Source: Marinobacter qingdaonensis
GTDB lineage: Bacteria > Pseudomonadota > Gammaproteobacteria > Pseudomonadales > Oleiphilaceae
DNA: 64,000 bases
Assembly: GCF_034555935.1 (NCBI RefSeq)
Contig: NZ_JAYDCJ010000003.1
Location: 1,054,001 to 1,118,000, forward strand
Direction: 5' to 3'
Below, piece by piece: positions 28,241-36,287 of the stretch (positions are counted from its first letter, which is position 1; every line of letters starts with the position of its first letter). The notes beneath the pieces are model-generated. The model saw only the letters and a program-made list of their open reading frames with translations, searched no databases and had not been told where the DNA came from. The position numbers and the translations under genes are program-made.

Positions 28241-31200
28241 GCCTGGGCTGTCTTGTTGTGGTCCCGCGCCAGCAGGATGTAGAACGCCGGCAGCACGAAG
28301 ATGGTGAACAGCGTGCCAATGCCCAGACCGGCGCTGATGGTCAGGCCGATGGCGAAGCGGCTCTCGGCACCGGGGCCAATGGCGATCAGCAGCGGGACCA
28401 TGGCAAAGATCAGCGCCAGCGAGGTCATGATGATCGGACGCAGACGGATGGCCGCGGCCTCGATCACCGCATTGACCTTGTTCAGGCCCCGCTCGATCTG
28501 CAGCTGGTTGGCGAATTCCACGATCAGGATGCCGTTCTTGGACACCACCCCGATCAGGGTAATCAGCCCCACCTGGGTGTAGATGTTCATGGACGCGAAG
28601 CCCAGCACGATGAACGCCATGGCGCCGGCCACCGACATGGGCACCGAGACCAAGATGATGAACGGATCGCGCCAGCTCTCGAACTGCGCGGCCAGCACCA
28701 GGTAGATCACCAGCAGCGACAGGAAGAAGGTGACCACCAGGGCGCTGCCCTGGGTCGCCAGCTGCCGGCTCTGGCCGGTGTAGTCGTAGCTGAAGCCCTG
28801 CGGGAATACCTCATTGGCGGCCTGCTCCATGTACGCCATGGCGGTGCCATCGGCGACGCCGGGCATGACCACGCCCTGCAGGGTCAACGAGTTCTGCTGG
28901 TTGAACTGGGTCCGGTTGGACGGCTCCACGGAGTGACTGAAGCTGACCACGCTACCCAGGGGCACCAGTTCGCCGGTGTCGGTGCGGATGTAGTAGTCGT
29001 TCAGGGCCTGGGCGTCCAGACGGAACGGCTGGTCCACCTGCGGGATCACCTGGTAGGAGCGGCCTTCCATGTTGAAGCGGTTGATGTAGCCACCGCCGAG
29101 CATGCTCGACAGGGCCTGGCCGACGTCCTGCATGGACAGGCCGAGGTCGGCGACCCGGTCGCGATCCACGTTGATCCGGGTGATCGGCCGGTCGAAGTTG
29201 ATCGACTTCTGCAGGAACATGAAGTTGCCGCTGCCCATGGCCTTGCCGAGCAGTTCGTCCGCGACCTGGTTCAGCTGTTCATAGCTGTTGCCGGTGGTGA
29301 TCACGAACTGGAACGGCAGGCCGCCCCCGGAGCCCGGCAGCGACGGCCGCGGGAACACCGCGGTCTGCAGGCCGGTGACCTTGCTCAGCTCGGCGTCCAG
29401 CTGCGGCTGGGCTTCGAACTGGGAGATTTCCCGCTCGCTCCAGGGCGCCATCTTGAAGCCCCCGAATACCGCGTTCGGCCCGGTGAAGCCGATGATCATG
29501 AAGTCTTCTGCGTATCCGGGCAGCCCCGACATCCGGTTCTGGATCTCATCACCGTGCTCGGTGAGGTAGTCCAGGGTGGAGGTCTGCGGGCCCAGGCCCT
29601 GGTAGAACAGGATGCCCTGATCTTCGGTCGGGGCCAGCTCGCTCTGGCTCATCAGCGACATGAAGTAGATGGAGCCGAGCACCACCACCGCGAAGAACAC
29701 CACCACCGACTTGGTTTCCATCAGCGAACTCAGGGCCCGCTTGTAGGCGTCGGCCAGGCCGTTGAAGCTGCGCTCAACCAGGCTCTCGAACTTGCCCGGA
29801 TTGCCGTGGGGTTTGAGCACCTTGCCCGACAGCATCGGCGACAGGGTCAGGGCGACGATGCCCGAGATGACCACGGCGCCGGCCAGGGTGAAGGCAAATT
29901 CGGTGAACAGCGAGCCGACCAGGCCGCCCATGAAGCCGATGGGGGCGTAGACCGCCACCAGGGTGGTGGTCATGGCGATGATCGGCACTGCCATTTCCCG
30001 GGCGCCCTTGATGGCGGCGTCGAACCGGGATTCGCCCTGCTCGATGTGGCGGTGGACGTTTTCCACCACGATGATGGCGTCGTCCACCACCAGGCCGATG
30101 GCGAGAACCATCGACAGCAGGGTCAGCAGGTTCAGGGAAAAGCCGAACATCAGCATGATGAAGGCGCCGCCCACCAGCGACAGAGGCACCGCCACCGATG
30201 GCACCACCGAGGCGCGGATCGAGCCCAGGCACAGGAACACCACCACCAGTACGATGACCATGGCTTCCAGCAGGGTCTTGATCACCTCGTTGATGGAGTC
30301 CTCGATGAAGTCCGAGGCGTCGTAGGCCAGGCGCACGTTCAGGCCGGAAGGCAGCTGGCTTTCGATCTCGGGCAGGGCGTCCTTGACCAGGCCGGCGACG
30401 GTCAGCGGGTTGGCTCCGGGCGCCAGTTCGATGGCCACGTAGGTGGCCGGGTCACCCTTGTACAGGGCCAGCTGGTCGTAGGACTCCGAGCCCAACTCGA
30501 CCCGGGCGATGTCCTGCAGGCGAATCTGGGTGCTGCCGGACTGTTTGACCACCAGATTGCGGAACTGGTCCGGGTCGGCGACGTCGGTGTCGCTGGTCAT
30601 GCTGATTTCGGTGTAGCGGCCCTTGGTGTTACCCACGGCCGCCTGGTAGTTGTTGGCGCGCAGCTTGGCCACCACCTCCGGCGGTGTCATGTCGACGGCC
30701 GCCAGGCGTTCCGGGTCAAGCCAGACCCGGAGCGCGAACTTGCGGCCGATCAGGTCGGCCTTGCCCACCCCCGGCAGCGCCTGCAGCTTGGGCTGCACCA
30801 CCCGGGTCAGGTAGTCGGAAATCTGCGGCACCTCAAGTTCGCTGCTGTAAAACGCGATGTACATCAGCGCGGTGGAATCGCCGGTGGTGGAGGTAATGAC
30901 CGGGTCCTGGGCTTCGGCCGGCAGCACGTTGCGCTGACTGGCCACCTTGGCCTGGATCTCGGCCAGGGCGGCGTTGGCGTCGTAGTTCAGCTCCATCTTG
31001 GCTTCGATGGTCGAGGTGCCCTGGGAGCTGGTGGACGTCAGATAGTCGATGCCGCTGGCTTCGGCGATGGCCTGTTGCAGCGGTGTGGTGATAAAGCCCT
31101 TGATCAGATCCGAGCTGGCGCCGGGGTAGGCGGTGGTGACCGTCACCGTGGTGCTTTCAAGCTCCGGGTACTGGCGAATTTCCATTTCCAGGGCGGCTCG

Positions 31201-31278
31201 GGCGCCGAGCAGCAGGATCAGCAGGCTGACCACCGTCGCGAGCACCGGACGGTGGATAAAGATGTCGGTAAATCGCAT
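28237..31278 (-). CDS. RND multidrug efflux permease (HAE1 family)
   Basis: A 1013-residue proton-driven inner-membrane pump, normal length for AcrB/MexB relatives. It starts FTDIFIHRPVLATVVSLLILLLGA and has EIRQYPELESTTVTVTTAYPGAS, the TM4 proton-relay pair in GLVVDDAIIVVENVHRHIEQG, FMGGLVGSLF, the porter-domain repeats, and TM10-12 with GVVSKNGILIVEFANQ. The start ATG overlaps the adaptor stop by one base (TAATG). No outer-membrane factor gene is linked, so it presumably uses a TolC encoded elsewhere. The substrate range cannot be read from sequence. Confidence 0.95.
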   Translation of the reverse strand: MRFTDIFIHRPVLATVVSLLILLLGARAALEMEIRQYPELESTTVTVTTAYPGASSDLIKGFITTPLQQAIAEASGIDYLTSTSSQGTSTIEAKMELNYDANAALAEIQAKVASQRNVLPAEAQDPVITSTTGDSTALMYIAFYSSELEVPQISDYLTRVVQPKLQALPGVGKADLIGRKFALRVWLDPERLAAVDMTPPEVVAKLRANNYQAAVGNTKGRYTEISMTSDTDVADPDQFRNLVVKQSGSTQIRLQDIARVELGSESYDQLALYKGDPATYVAIELAPGANPLTVAGLVKDALPEIESQLPSGLNVRLAYDASDFIEDSINEVIKTLLEAMVIVLVVVFLCLGSIRASVVPSVAVPLSLVGGAFIMLMFGFSLNLLTLLSMVLAIGLVVDDAIIVVENVHRHIEQGESRFDAAIKGAREMAVPIIAMTTTLVAVYAPIGFMGGLVGSLFTEFAFTLAGAVVISGIVALTLSPMLSGKVLKPHGNPGKFESLVERSFNGLADAYKRALSSLMETKSVVVFFAVVVLGSIYFMSLMSQSELAPTEDQGILFYQGLGPQTSTLDYLTEHGDEIQNRMSGLPGYAEDFMIIGFTGPNAVFGGFKMAPWSEREISQFEAQPQLDAELSKVTGLQTAVFPRPSLPGSGGGLPFQFVITTGNSYEQLNQVADELLGKAMGSGNFMFLQKSINFDRPITRINVDRDRVADLGLSMQDVGQALSSMLGGGYINRFNMEGRSYQVIPQVDQPFRLDAQALNDYYIRTDTGELVPLGSVVSFSHSVEPSNRTQFNQQNSLTLQGVVMPGVADGTAMAYMEQAANEVFPQGFSYDYTGQSRQLATQGSALVVTFFLSLLVIYLVLAAQFESWRDPFIILVSVPMSVAGAMAFIVLGFASMNIYTQVGLITLIGVVSKNGILIVEFANQLQIERGLNKVNAVIEAAAIRLRPIIMTSLALIFAMVPLLIAIGPGAESRFAIGLTISAGLGIGTLFTIFVLPAFYILLARDHNKTAQA

Positions 31279-32381
31279 TATTCAGACGCCTCCTGCGGCT
31301 CGCCGGACTCGTCCTGAATCTGCACCGGCTGACCGGCCCGCAGACGCAGCAGGCCCTTGGCAACGATGGTCTCGCCCGCTTCCAGGCCGGACAGGATCGC
31401 CACCCGCTGGTCGCGGGTCTCACCGGTCTCGACGGTGCGGCGGGTCACCACCTGGGTGCCCTCATCGTTGTCGCCCACGACGAACACGAAGTCGCCATAG
31501 GTGTTGTAGGACACCGCGGTGCGGGGCACGGTTACCACCTCGTTGTCTTCCGGCTGGCGGGTCATCACGGTGGCGAACATACCCGGGCGCAGCTGGCCGT
31601 CGTCGTTGTCCAGGGTCGCGCGTATCCGCACGGTGCGGGTCTCCGGGTTGACCGAGGTGTTGATGGCGCTGACCTCGCCCGGGAAGGTTTCATCCGGCAC
31701 CGCCGCCACGGTGGCGATGACCGGGTAGCCGGTGGCGACTTTCGGCAGGTGTTTTTCCGACAGGGTGTAGTCGACGTAGATGGGGTCGAGCATGTTGATC
31801 TCGACGATCGGGGTGCCGGTGGCGACGTACTCGCCCTGGTCCACCATCCGGATGCCCAGGCGTCCGTCGAAGGGCGCGCGGATGATCTTCTTGCTCAGTT
31901 GGGCCTCGGCTTCGTTGACCCGGGCCTGGGCGGCGTCGAAGTTGGCCTTGGCTTCATCGTATTGGGACTGGGACACCGCGCGCTTGGGCAGCAGGTCGGA
32001 CACCCGCTTGAACTCCTGCTCGGCCAGTTGCGCTTCGGCGCGACGGGTGCGCAGCGCGGCCTCGTCGATGGCCGAGTCGATCCGCACCAGCACATCACCC
32101 TGTTTGACGGTGTCGCCGGATTCGAAGTTGATGGACCGGATCACCCCCGGTACTTCGTTGGCGATCTCGATGCCGTTGACCGCTTCGACACTGCCCACGG
32201 CCTTGATGGCCGGGGTCCAGCGCTCGGTCTGGGCCTGCACCGCTGAGATCTGTGCCGGCGGCCGGGGTTGGCCCATCTGCTCCTGCATCTGGCCAAACTG
32301 GTAGAACTTGTACCCAAAGATGCCACCAAGGACGACACCGAGGAAGATAATGACGATTACGAAGCGGGAGGCAGTGCGCAT
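31278..32381 (-). CDS. RND efflux periplasmic adaptor (membrane fusion protein)
   Basis: A 367-residue adaptor. It has an N-terminal anchor (about 6-27), the lipoyl half-motifs KAVGSVEAVNGIEIANEVPGVI and VKQGDVLVRID, an alpha-hairpin (LRTRRAEAQLAEQEFKRVSDL ... SQSQYDEAKANFDAAQARVNEAEAQLSKK), IRAPFDGRLGIRMVDQGEYV, and beta-barrel and membrane-proximal domains ending VAKGLLRLRAGQPVQI. I start at ATG 32381 with AGGA about 9 bases upstream. It is the first gene of the pump operon and lies next to an inverted repeat that could be a repressor site. Confidence 0.93.
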   Translation of the reverse strand: MRTASRFVIVIIFLGVVLGGIFGYKFYQFGQMQEQMGQPRPPAQISAVQAQTERWTPAIKAVGSVEAVNGIEIANEVPGVIRSINFESGDTVKQGDVLVRIDSAIDEAALRTRRAEAQLAEQEFKRVSDLLPKRAVSQSQYDEAKANFDAAQARVNEAEAQLSKKIIRAPFDGRLGIRMVDQGEYVATGTPIVEINMLDPIYVDYTLSEKHLPKVATGYPVIATVAAVPDETFPGEVSAINTSVNPETRTVRIRATLDNDDGQLRPGMFATVMTRQPEDNEVVTVPRTAVSYNTYGDFVFVVGDNDEGTQVVTRRTVETGETRDQRVAILSGLEAGETIVAKGLLRLRAGQPVQIQDESGEPQEASE

Positions 32382-32690
32382 AATTCGGGTCCTGGCAATC
32401 GGAATTTTTCTGGTTCGGTGCAACGGACTGGGCGGGGCCTGTGACCTGCGATCCCTTGCCGATCAGTTGCTGGCAACAGGCGTCTGGAGTCCGACAACTA
32501 TGTGCCTATGGTAAAACATAGCATCCTATAAAAATCGGACAGCGCTTGTCACGGGTTTGTCAGTATTTCTGCGTAGGCTATTCAGTCATTTAGCCAACGA
32601 TGGCGCGGGCTCCGGCGATCTGGTCCAGGCTGGTATTCTGGACCTGGGAAGTGACAGAATTACGAACCTGGTTTTTCGAAGGATCAGTTC
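32382..32690. other. Divergent intergenic region between efflux operon and J-protein gene
   Basis: About 309 bases without a gene. Reading on the minus strand it holds a promoter-like pair (GTGACA near 32550, ATAGGA-type -10 near 32525) for the efflux operon, just upstream of the inverted repeat at 32498-32521. The rightmost about 100 bases hold the AAGGA ribosome site of the J-protein gene and no clear promoter. I see no small ORF or structured RNA that I can support. Confidence 0.4.
32498..32521. promoter_or_regulatory. Inverted repeat, candidate operator of the efflux operon
   Basis: CTATGT (32498-32503) and ACATAG (32516-32521) are perfect inverted half-sites with a 12-base spacer. They are placed just downstream of the likely -10 of the adaptor-RND operon. 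Spaced inverted repeats at this position are typical of TetR or MarR sites, but no regulator gene is next to the operon. Confidence 0.35.
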
Positions 32691-33191
32691 ATGCAGTGGA
32701 TTCTCGGCATCGCCCTGACAGCGGCGGTCTTTATCATCCTGAAACGGTGGGGGGCGCTGAGCCCGGCCAAGCAGAAATCGGCGATCTGGAAGCTGGTGCT
32801 GGTGGTTGGCGGTGCGTTGTTGGTGTTCATGGTGTTGACCGGTCGGGTACACGTGCTGACGGCGGCGGTAGCGGCGGTCATCCCACTGTTACGGAAGCTG
32901 CCCGCGCTGATGAAATTTGTGCCCCTGTTCCGGGTGCAGGCCGGTCAGCCCGGCGGCCAGGGACCGGGGCAGGCGGATGCTCGGGCCGGGGTGTCGACCT
33001 CCCATGGCCAGATGTCCGAACGGGAAGCCTGCGAGGTGTTGGGGGTCGAACCGGGTTGCCCGGAAGCGGAGATTGTCGCCGCGCACCGCCGGCTGATTCA
33101 GAAGCTGCACCCGGACCGGGGCGGCAACGACTATCTGGCCGCCAAGATCAACGAAGCCAAGAGCGTGTTGCTGCGACCTTTCCGCGGCTGA
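32691..33191 (+). CDS. Membrane-anchored J-domain protein
   Basis: A 166-residue protein. One short hydrophobic helix (about 3-17), a second (about 34-49) and a third weaker stretch (about 55-68) anchor it. The C-terminal 60 residues are a J domain: [32 protein letters not shown], the HPD signature in [23 protein letters not shown]. The [12 protein letters not shown] wording resembles the DjlC/TIM14-like group rather than DnaJ itself. There is no zinc-finger or substrate domain, so it likely recruits DnaK to the membrane. Its stop is only 4 bases from the convergent mini-secretin gene. Confidence 0.85.
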   Translation: MQWILGIALTAAVFIILKRWGALSPAKQKSAIWKLVLVVGGALLVFMVLTGRVHVLTAAVAAVIPLLRKLPALMKFVPLFRVQAGQPGGQGPGQADARAGVSTSHGQMSEREACEVLGVEPGCPEAEIVAAHRRLIQKLHPDRGGNDYLAAKINEAKSVLLRPFRG

Positions 33192-33195
33192 CCCT

Positions 33196-34002
33196 TCAGG
33201 GCATCAGCTCTACCTTGACCTCAAAGCTGCGGCTGCGGGCCTGGCTACTGTTGACACTGTAGGTGATGCCCGACTGCTGGCCGCCGACCTCGGTGGCCGT
33301 GCTGCCCAGCGCCACCCACTGCCCGGGCTCCACACGTCGAATGGTGACCACCGCCTCGGTGTCGTACCCGGGCACGGCCGGGGGGTCTTCCTCGAAGGAC
33401 ACGATGTTCAGTTCGATTGCCCGGTCGGAGATCACCTGGGGACTGACCACAAACCCGCTGCGGGTCTCGACCCGCTCCAGGATGGCGGCAGGATTGCGAC
33501 CGCCCTGCAGGGCGAAAGGCAGGGTGCGGACCTGGCCCGAGTGAATGTGGGCGGACTGGCCGTCCTGGACCACCAGGCTGCGCTGCTGCTGGCTGCCGGT
33601 GCTGGTGACCTTGCGCTCGATCGTCACATTCACGCCCTGGTTGGAGCCGGACACACCGGCGCCAGCGCGTTTGCCACCGCTGATGTCCCGGGACCTGACG
33701 GTGATCCGAAGCTGGGCCGGGGCCACGTCCATGGTGTCGATCAGTCGGCCCACTTCATCGAGCAGATCGGCCTCGCCGCGCACCACCAGCTGCTGGCCCC
33801 GGGCCGTGACGCTGAGCGCGGCTGCCTGGTAGAGCTCTCGGATCTGGGCGGCGACATCGCCGGCCGGTCGATTACGCAGTTCGTAGACCCGGGCCTCGGA
33901 TTCGGCCAGGGCCGGGCCCGACAGGGTCAGCAGCATCAAGGCGACCAGGCCCAGGGCGGCGGCGAACCGGGCGCGAAAACAACGTGTCGTGATGGCGGTC
34001 AT
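33196..34002 (-). CDS. Mini-secretin-like exported protein
   Basis: A 268-residue protein with a signal peptide (ALGLVALMLLTLSGPALA). Residues about 34-105 resemble a secretin N-domain (ARVYELRNRPAGDVAAQIRELYQ ... LLDEVGRLIDTMDVAPAQLRITV). The remainder resembles a shortened secretin region: GVNVTIERKV, SLVVQDGQSAHIHSGQVRTLPF, SGFVVSPQVISDRAIELNIV and VTIRRVEPGQWVALGST. It is far too short to form a full GspD or PilQ pore and there are no secretion genes around it. It could be an outer-membrane or periplasmic assembly factor; function unknown. It is divergent from the DAHP synthase leader. Confidence 0.7.
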   Translation of the reverse strand: MTAITTRCFRARFAAALGLVALMLLTLSGPALAESEARVYELRNRPAGDVAAQIRELYQAAALSVTARGQQLVVRGEADLLDEVGRLIDTMDVAPAQLRITVRSRDISGGKRAGAGVSGSNQGVNVTIERKVTSTGSQQQRSLVVQDGQSAHIHSGQVRTLPFALQGGRNPAAILERVETRSGFVVSPQVISDRAIELNIVSFEEDPPAVPGYDTEAVVTIRRVEPGQWVALGSTATEVGGQQSGITYSVNSSQARSRSFEVKVELMP

Positions 34003-34095
34003 GGGTGCTCCCGTCCCTGCATGATCGAAGCCGTTAGGCCCAGGTCAGCCAACCCCATTTGGCCGGTCTCAAGCCAAAAAGTGCCGGCCCTGGGG

Positions 34096-34125
34096 TTGCC
34101 AAGTTGAAAACCGGGGGTATATATT
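34096..34125 (+). promoter_or_regulatory. Candidate promoter of the DAHP synthase leader
   Basis: TTGCCA (34096-34101) is followed after 18 bases by TATATT (34120-34125); TATATA at 34118 with a 16-base spacer is the alternative. If used, transcription would begin only a few bases before the leader ATG at 34133, implying a nearly leaderless leader peptide. An upstream promoter that I cannot see clearly is therefore also possible. Confidence 0.35.
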
Positions 34126-34132
34126 GAAAAGC

Positions 34133-34270
34133 ATGAAGACCACACACGCGACCTGTCAATTGAATGTTCTGCAAGCTTTCGGCGAGAAACCGATCGCTGC
34201 GGTCGCTGCTGTGTTTTTCTGGTGGTTTGGTTATGGCTTTTATTTTAGCCAGAGCCCGGGCCGCCCATAG
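34133..34270 (+). CDS. Aromatic-rich leader peptide of DAHP synthase
   Basis: A 45-codon frame from ATG 34133 to TAG 34268-34270. Residues 28-38 read FFWWFGYGFYF, nine aromatic residues in eleven covering Phe, Trp and Tyr, the three end products that control DAHP synthase. It is followed by a 7-base-pair stem (34298-34325) and then an intrinsic terminator (34335-34371) directly before the DAHP synthase gene. This is the arrangement of ribosome-mediated attenuation responding to all three aromatic amino acids. No strong Shine-Dalgarno precedes the ATG, so the exact start is less sure than the frame. Confidence 0.72.
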   Translation: MKTTHATCQLNVLQAFGEKPIAAVAAVFFWWFGYGFYFSQSPGRP

Positions 34271-34297
34271 GATCTTCATCGACCGAACAACGAGGAA

Positions 34298-34325
34298 GGC
34301 AGCCCGGCAGAGAACCCAGGCTGCC
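34298..34325 (+). promoter_or_regulatory. Stem between aromatic leader and terminator (anti-terminator candidate)
   Basis: GGCAGCC (34298-34304) pairs perfectly with GGCTGCC (34319-34325) across a 14-base loop. It lies between the leader stop and the terminator, the position of the switching segment in attenuators. I did not find a strong pairing of either arm with the terminator, so its exact role is open. Confidence 0.35.
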
Positions 34326-34334
34326 ACCGGACTC

Positions 34335-34371
34335 AAAAAGCCCCGACTGGTAGCCCAGCCGGGGCTTTTTT
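34335..34371 (+). terminator. Attenuator terminator before DAHP synthase
   Basis: A hairpin with arms starting AAAAAGCCCCG and ending CGGGGCTTTTTT, an inner CTGG/CCAG stem and a TAGC loop, followed by a T-run. It sits 65 bases after the leader stop and about 30 bases before the DAHP synthase start. This is a textbook intrinsic terminator placed where premature termination would silence the gene. Confidence 0.85.
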
Positions 34372-34402
34372 GATTCTGACACAGGGAAATGGAAACACTG
34401 AT

Positions 34403-35491
34403 ATGACTATGCCGCCGAGCACAGAGACATCGACCGGAACCGCCGCCGTGCCACCGACCGGCGCGACGGCTCCGACCGACGCCCAGCAACCGGGTCAGCG
34501 GCAGGAGGTGCCACTGCCCACCGTCGCGGGCTTGCGCCAGCAGCTGCCGGTTGAACCCGAGCTGGCCGAGCGGATCGCGGCCCAGCGCCAGGCCATCCGC
34601 GCCATCCTCAGGGGCGACGACGACCGCACCCTGATCGTGATGGGGCCCTGCTCCATCCACGACGAGGTCGCGGCGCTGGAATACGGCGAAAACCTGACAA
34701 CCCTGGCGGACGCCGTCAGTGACCGTTTCCTGATTGTGATGCGGGCCTACCTGGAAAAGCCGCGCACCACCGTGGGCTGGAAAGGCCTGCTGTACGATCC
34801 CGAGCGCACCGGCTCGGGCGACCTGAATGCCGGCCTGGTCCGGTCCCGCCGCCTGTTGCTGAACCTGTCCCGGATGGGCCTGCCGCTGGCGACCGAGGCG
34901 CTCAGCCCTTTCGCCATGGACTATCTGGGTGACCTGGTGAGTTGGACCGCCATCGGTGCCCGCACCACCGAATCCCAGGTGCATCGGGAACTGGTCAGCG
35001 GGCTGGCGATGCCGGTCGGTTTCAAGAATGGCACCGACGGTGGCATCGGTGTGGCCACCAACGCCATGAAATCGGCGGCCCATCCCCACCACCACATGGG
35101 CCTGTCCAGCACCGGTGCTCCGGTGATGGTGTCTACCGCCGGCAATCCCGACACCCATCTGGTCCTGCGCGGTGGTCGGGGCCTGACCAACTACGACGCC
35201 GACAGCATCGCCTCGGCGGTCCAGACCCTGACCGAGTCCGGTCTGTCGACCTCGATCATGGTGGATTGCAGTCACGACAATGCCCGCAAGCAGGCCGAGC
35301 GTCAGCTCGACATCGCGCGGGAGGTGATTGCCCAGCGCCGCTCCGGCAACCACCACATCCGTGGGTTGATGCTGGAGAGTTTCCTGGAGCCCGGGCGCCA
35401 GGACGATGGCGATGACCTGGTGTACGGCTGTTCGATCACCGACCCGTGTCTGGGCTGGAGCCAGACGGAGGCTCTGATCCGCTCACTGTAG
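34403..35491 (+). CDS. 3-deoxy-7-phosphoheptulonate synthase (class I, AroF/G/H type)
   Basis: The first enzyme of the shikimate pathway: PEP plus erythrose 4-phosphate to DAHP. The 362 residues comprise a low-complexity Thr/Pro/Ala N-terminus (about 1-35) and a class I barrel: LIVMGPCSIHD, MRAYLEKPRTTVGWKGLLYDP, GLPLATEALSP, IGARTTESQVHRELVSGL, GFKNGTDGG, LRGGRG, MVDCSHDNARK and DPCLGWSQTEALI. I start at ATG 34403; a TTG-initiated reading from 34370 would lie in the terminator. The feedback subtype (Phe, Tyr or Trp) cannot be told, but the leader suggests transcriptional control by all three. Confidence 0.94.
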   Translation: MTMPPSTETSTGTAAVPPTGATAPTDAQQPGQRQEVPLPTVAGLRQQLPVEPELAERIAAQRQAIRAILRGDDDRTLIVMGPCSIHDEVAALEYGENLTTLADAVSDRFLIVMRAYLEKPRTTVGWKGLLYDPERTGSGDLNAGLVRSRRLLLNLSRMGLPLATEALSPFAMDYLGDLVSWTAIGARTTESQVHRELVSGLAMPVGFKNGTDGGIGVATNAMKSAAHPHHHMGLSSTGAPVMVSTAGNPDTHLVLRGGRGLTNYDADSIASAVQTLTESGLSTSIMVDCSHDNARKQAERQLDIAREVIAQRRSGNHHIRGLMLESFLEPGRQDDGDDLVYGCSITDPCLGWSQTEALIRSL

Positions 35492-36107
35492 ACAGCAACA
35501 GCTGCCCCGCCAGCAGCAGGAGGACGCCGCCCATCAGGCGGTCCAGCCAGTGTCCGAACCGGTTGAAGCCGCGTCGGACGCGGGGCAGGGTGAAGAACAC
35601 GGCCACCAGGGCAAACCACAGGGTGGTCGCCATGGCCATGTAGATGCCATAGCCGGCCTGCAGGGCTATGGGGGTGCCAGGGCTGATGACCACCGAAAAC
35701 AGCGACACGAAAAACAGCGTGGCCTTGGGGTTCAGGGCGTTGGTCAGAAAGCCCAGTCGCAGCGCGGCCAGCCGTGACTGCCGAGGCCCGGGGCCAGTCT
35801 CGACGTGCACGCCGCCGGCGCGGGCGCGCAGGCACTGCAGGGCAATCCAGCTCAGATACAGCGCACCCACCACTTTCAGAACGTTGAACAGCCACACCGA
35901 CTGCTGGATGATCAGGCCGATGCCCAGCAACGAATAGCTCACGTGCACCAGAATGCCCAGGCCGACACCGAGGGCCGTCATCAGGGCGCGGTCACGGTTC
36001 TGGCTCAGGGCCTGTCGCAGCATGACGGCGAAATCCGGGCCCGGACTGGCGACGGCCAGCAGATGAACCAGGGCCACGGTCAGAAATTCCGGCCAGTAAC
36101 TGTGCAC
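35436..36107 (-). CDS. LysE/RhtB-family amino-acid exporter
   Basis: A 223-residue inner-membrane exporter with about six helices. It opens HSYWPEFLTVALVHLLAVASPGPDFAVMLRQAL, the RhtB signature with the PGPDF turn, and continues with LGILVHVSYSLLGIG, VVGALYLSWIALQCLRA and FLTNALNPKATLFFVSLFS. These proteins export neutral or basic amino acids; substrate unknown. GTG 36107 has GGAGA 8 bases upstream and gives the canonical family N-terminus, so I prefer it to the longer frame. Its last 56 bases overlap the end of the DAHP synthase gene on the opposite strand. Confidence 0.9.
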   Translation of the reverse strand: MHSYWPEFLTVALVHLLAVASPGPDFAVMLRQALSQNRDRALMTALGVGLGILVHVSYSLLGIGLIIQQSVWLFNVLKVVGALYLSWIALQCLRARAGGVHVETGPGPRQSRLAALRLGFLTNALNPKATLFFVSLFSVVISPGTPIALQAGYGIYMAMATTLWFALVAVFFTLPRVRRGFNRFGHWLDRLMGGVLLLLAGQLLLSTVSGSEPPSGSSPDTGR

Positions 36108-36238
36108 GATTGATGTCTCCTTTCCCTGCTGCGTGTGGACCGACAGCATAAGCGATCCGGGCCCGGAATTCTCCCGGCCCCGGCAATCCAATCCACCGGC
36201 GCCGGCCTATACCTCTATACTTTTGGGAAGCTGTTTCC

Positions 36239-36269
36239 CCACCGGGCATTCGTGCTACCAGCCCGGTGG
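36239..36269 (+). promoter_or_regulatory. 5'-UTR hairpin before the dihydrolipoyl-dehydrogenase-like gene
   Basis: CCACCGGGC (36239-36247) and GCCCGGTGG (36261-36269) are a perfect 9-base-pair stem with a 13-base loop. It ends only 5 bases before the AAGGAGG ribosome site. A TATACT hexamer at 36216-36221 could be the -10. The stem could affect ribosome access or mRNA stability, but no known riboswitch is recognised. Confidence 0.4.
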
Positions 36270-36287
36270 TTGCAAGGAGGGGGTGTC

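Noticed and set aside
28258..31317. Long open frame (1019 codons) on the plus strand
   Set aside because: It is the complement of the RND pump gene; GC-rich third positions suppress stop codons on the opposite strand. Low-complexity His/Gly/Gln composition and no recognisable domain.
34164..34373. 69-codon plus-strand frame in the DAHP synthase leader region
   Set aside because: It is the neighbouring frame of the aromatic leader peptide, runs through the terminator, and lacks a ribosome site.
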